Assembly (NCBI GenBank): GCA_030699485.1 | Contig: JAUYMM010000062.1 | Coordinates: 1 to 7,632 of the forward strand | DNA from: Candidatus Woesebacteria bacterium | GTDB taxonomy: Bacteria > Patescibacteriota > Microgenomatia > UBA8517 | Direction of reading: 5' to 3' | DNA length: 7,632 nt | In this document: positions 5,208 through 7,632 of the stretch, piece after piece | Numbering within the stretch: the first letter of the stretch is position 1 | How the letters are laid out: each line of letters starts with the position of its first letter | Position numbers and translations under genes: made by a program | The notes under the pieces: generated by a model | Seen by the model: the letters and a program-made list of their open reading frames with translations, nothing else | Database searches by the model: none | What the model was told of the DNA's origin: nothing

Positions 5208-7582
5208 TAAAACGGTCTAAAAAATAATCTAGCCCTAAAATTTCTGGCTAGTGTTGTATTATAGACCGAAAGGTTCCTCCCCGTCAATACAAGATCTGCT
5301 GTCCTTATATTTATTATTAAATTATCGCTCTCAGTACCTGCCTGTTTTATTATGTTTAAGTTGTATTCCCCTCCTTGAGCAAATTTATTGTCAATAATAC
5401 TCCAAACAATTTGGATTCTTTTCTGAGTACTTGGTAATATTTCAAATAAAAATCCTGCTTCAATTCTTGATTCCATATCACTAAGATCATATTCAAGTTC
5501 CTTATACGTACCGTTAGTTTCATATATTCTAACTCCTGCTAATTTGGCATTTAAAGGCAATAAAATTCTGGCATAATTTTTATAAACACCAGATTTCCCA
5601 ACAGCAGGACTGGCAGTGTTTTCATAAGTAACAAATAACTCATGGCTTATAATTTCTTTTGAGACAGAAAGGTTTAATTCCTGTGATCTTTTTATAAAAA
5701 AGTTTGATTTGTTTACCCCTAAATTTGCATCTACCAATGAATACCCATCATTTAAACATCGTTGCCCACAATGGGCATCTAAATTTACTTCACCAGAATA
5801 GCCTAAGTTTGAAATTGCCTCTTGGGCGTTGCCATCATGTAAATAGATTTGTAAATGTTTTCTGTCTAAACTTTGATAGATTTTTCTAAAAAGATTTAGG
5901 TGCCTATCACTTTTAAGATTCTCTATTTCAGATATAAGATTTCTTGAAAGTGAAGTCAAAATACTTGCTTTTTTGATTGAGCCGGGAAAAAATTCGTCTT
6001 CTACTTCAGATTGAACAACTTGATATATATTGTTTGAATCAATAGTTAAGCCAAAATCAGACAAATTTATAGGCCCGGTTACTTCAAGTAAATTTTTTAC
6101 AAAATTTAAATCTATCGCGATTACTCCATCAACTTTTTCATTTAATTCTTTTTCTAGAAACCATTCAGCTTTGACAGCAGAAACAGAAAAGTCTGGATCC
6201 CAATTTGAGTCGCGTAAAAACCAACCTCCTTCTCCTAAGTACTTTCTTATCGGCTCAGGTGGATCTACATGGCCTTTTAATTGACCATCCGCTGTGTATA
6301 CATCATTTACAACAATTTCAGAAAGTCTTCCTTTGTCAAAAGTCATTAATGCATATGAACCAATAAAACCACCTGTTGGGCGTAGCTCCATATTGTTTTG
6401 AAAGAGTACTAAATATTTTTGTGGTTTTTCATTACCTAACAAAATTGAAATTCTTGAGAAAAAGTTTTTAAGAGAATATATTTTATTTTTGTACTCCCCT
6501 ATATCAATATTTCTGTTTAATAAATTATTTCTGAAAACTTTTCCTAAAATACCTCCTAATTCATTTACGTCACTTTGAAGAAAACTAATTTCTGTATGAA
6601 TTTTATCTAAACTTGCAGATATGTCGTTTGAATAATATGATAAATCATATACATTATCCCCCATAATTTTATTTACAAAATCATTACTTATATTAATTAA
6701 TGTTCCGGTTTCAGTTCCAAGTAATGATAATTTATAAACAATGTTTGAAGTATCATATATAAAATTATTTCCCAAACTTAAATTTTTGGCAATATTTGAT
6801 ACTTCTGAACTTTTATTAATTAATGATTTGGATAATTTATTATTACTAAATACTGTTTTTGACGAAACAAAAAGTAAAAGGGCTGAAGTAATAATTAATA
6901 TAAACGGTATTAAATAAAGAGACAACAAAAGAATTCCAATTTTTAATAATTTTTTATATTTTATCAATGAAACTTTTTTAACAGGTTTGTTAGATAATTC
7001 AATTTCAGGAATTACCAAGCTCTTTTTAAATTTTGTATTTTTAATTGCCAATCTTAATGAAAAATCTATATCTATTGAAGCAGAATAATATAGCTCAGAT
7101 AAATCTGATTCTTCTGGTGTTTCAATTATGTTTGGTCCATTAAGCGCAATTATTTGTCCTGACACACCAAATGAAAAAGTGTCTCTTACAATTCTTTCTA
7201 CAAGTTTATTGATTGAATCTGGATTATTTTCTACATTATCACCTAAAACATCTGGAACAAGAAGAACTCCAAGGTTTTGATTTGTTTCAATCAATTTTAA
7301 TATTTCAGAATCAGAAACAAACTTTTCATTCTTTTTTACATAGAGTGGGTGCAAAACTAATATTTTACATTCTAGATTTTTAATGTTTTGGGAAATACTT
7401 GATAATTTGTCTTTATTGTCAATTAGATTGATTATCAAATAGCTAAAGTGAGAAATATCAAAATCATGAAAATCATTAAAAATTTTTACGTCTAAATATT
7501 TCTCTCTAAATTTTTCCTCAAGCTTTGTGGAAAGATAGTTTTTTTGAGAATATATGCCAACTATTCCGTCGTAGTCTTTCAT
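5207..7582 (-). CDS. DUF4012 membrane protein with a degenerate N-terminal SDR/Rossmann-like domain
   Basis: This 791-residue protein is of unproven function. Residues about 1-185 are predicted cytoplasmic and look like a worn nucleotide-sugar epimerase/SDR fold: an opening beta strand (DGIVGIYS), alternating strands and helices, and LGVLLVPDVLGDN (104-116) where epimerases have a LRxPxVYGPG segment. The nucleotide-binding TGxxGxxG is missing. A basic stretch (about 202-214) leads into one transmembrane helix (about 215-239). The rest should be outside the membrane. It carries the DUF4012 signature: QNNMELRPTGGFIGS (395-409), DVYTADGQLKGH (427-438), PPEPI (441-445) and LRDSNWDPDF (456-465). 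A C-terminal beta-rich part (about 640-765) follows, and C605 and C609 could form a disulfide. DUF4012 proteins are frequent in Patescibacteria and Actinobacteria; a cell-envelope role is inference. The ATG at 7582 is the first start after the promoter-like element and has no Shine-Dalgarno. The stop overlaps the rplY start by one base. Confidence 0.9.
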   Translation of the reverse strand: MKDYDGIVGIYSQKNYLSTKLEEKFREKYLDVKIFNDFHDFDISHFSYLIINLIDNKDKLSSISQNIKNLECKILVLHPLYVKKNEKFVSDSEILKLIETNQNLGVLLVPDVLGDNVENNPDSINKLVERIVRDTFSFGVSGQIIALNGPNIIETPEESDLSELYYSASIDIDFSLRLAIKNTKFKKSLVIPEIELSNKPVKKVSLIKYKKLLKIGILLLSLYLIPFILIITSALLLFVSSKTVFSNNKLSKSLINKSSEVSNIAKNLSLGNNFIYDTSNIVYKLSLLGTETGTLINISNDFVNKIMGDNVYDLSYYSNDISASLDKIHTEISFLQSDVNELGGILGKVFRNNLLNRNIDIGEYKNKIYSLKNFFSRISILLGNEKPQKYLVLFQNNMELRPTGGFIGSYALMTFDKGRLSEIVVNDVYTADGQLKGHVDPPEPIRKYLGEGGWFLRDSNWDPDFSVSAVKAEWFLEKELNEKVDGVIAIDLNFVKNLLEVTGPINLSDFGLTIDSNNIYQVVQSEVEDEFFPGSIKKASILTSLSRNLISEIENLKSDRHLNLFRKIYQSLDRKHLQIYLHDGNAQEAISNLGYSGEVNLDAHCGQRCLNDGYSLVDANLGVNKSNFFIKRSQELNLSVSKEIISHELFVTYENTASPAVGKSGVYKNYARILLPLNAKLAGVRIYETNGTYKELEYDLSDMESRIEAGFLFEILPSTQKRIQIVWSIIDNKFAQGGEYNLNIIKQAGTESDNLIINIRTADLVLTGRNLSVYNTTLARNFRARLFFRPF

Positions 7583-7591
7583 AATATATTA

Positions 7592-7620
7592 ATTGTAGTT
7601 CACATGACCAGGTCATGCAA
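7592..7620 (-). promoter_or_regulatory. Probable promoter of the DUF4012-rplY operon
   Basis: On the minus strand TTGCAT (7615-7620) and TACAAT (7592-7597) are separated by 17 bases, the optimal sigma70 spacing. The -35 matches three of six consensus bases and the -10 five of six. The -10 ends nine bases before the ATG, so the 5' leader would be only two or three bases. That agrees with the lack of any Shine-Dalgarno upstream of this start. Confidence 0.5.
7603..7617. promoter_or_regulatory. 15-bp perfect palindrome in the promoter spacer (operator candidate)
   Basis: CATGACC-A-GGTCATG is a perfect inverted repeat with 7-bp arms and a one-base centre. It fills most of the spacer between the putative -35 and -10 of the DUF4012 gene and overlaps the end of the -35. 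A dimeric repressor bound here would block polymerase. No following T-run is present on the minus strand, so it does not look like a terminator. No regulator gene is in the window to pair with it. Confidence 0.45.
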
Positions 7621-7632
7621 TTGATTCCCGCA

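Noticed and set aside
7603..7632. tRNA end or small ORF at the right edge (TGATTCCCGCA looks like a T-arm half; ATG at 7615 is open to the edge)
   Set aside because: No complementary GCGGG partner lies at T-arm distance, no acceptor stem or CCA is seen, and the ORF has only six codons before the window ends.

Overview
This AT-rich, densely packed window looks like a chromosomal segment from an uncultivated Patescibacteria (Candidate Phyla Radiation) bacterium, most likely of the Microgenomates type. That placement is inference. It rests on the long DUF4012 membrane protein, a shortened valyl-tRNA synthetase, a fused TsaC-TsaE protein, a small membrane-anchored TPR-like protein of a style I associate with these genomes, AT-rich repeats inside genes, and very little Shine-Dalgarno signal. 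TGA ends two well-defined genes (tsaC-tsaE and rplY), so the code is the ordinary bacterial one, not the UGA=Gly code of Gracilibacteria/Absconditabacteria.

Layout, plus strand (2-4582): the last 54 codons of a membrane protein (DedA-like at best) abut, with no gap, a fused tsaC-tsaE gene. That gene overlaps tsaD by four bases (GTGA). After 21 bases comes valS, whose end overlaps a 79-codon gene for a membrane-anchored TPR-like protein. Minus strand (7582-4545): a 791-residue DUF4012 protein with a degenerate N-terminal domain, one membrane anchor and a large outer part is followed, through a TAATG junction, by rplY (ribosomal protein bL25, CTC/TL5 type). The two operons converge and their last genes overlap by 38 bp, so no intergenic terminator exists between them. 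No stretch over 300 bases lacks a gene. The longest non-coding piece is the 50 bases after 7582, which hold the putative DUF4012 promoter and a 15-bp palindrome.

Functionally, the plus strand is a translation-fidelity block. TsaC makes threonylcarbamoyl-AMP, TsaD transfers the threonylcarbamoyl group to A37 of ANN-decoding tRNAs with TsaE as its ATPase helper, and ValRS charges tRNA-Val. TsaB, the usual bacterial partner of TsaD, is not in this window. The most notable points are the TsaC-TsaE fusion coupled to tsaD, a palindromic in-frame insertion in tsaD, the reduced ValRS, TACAAT boxes placed so close to two start codons that the mRNAs would be leaderless, a palindrome in the DUF4012 promoter spacer, and the degenerate SDR-like domain fused to DUF4012. 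I found no mobile element, CRISPR array, tRNA or rRNA.
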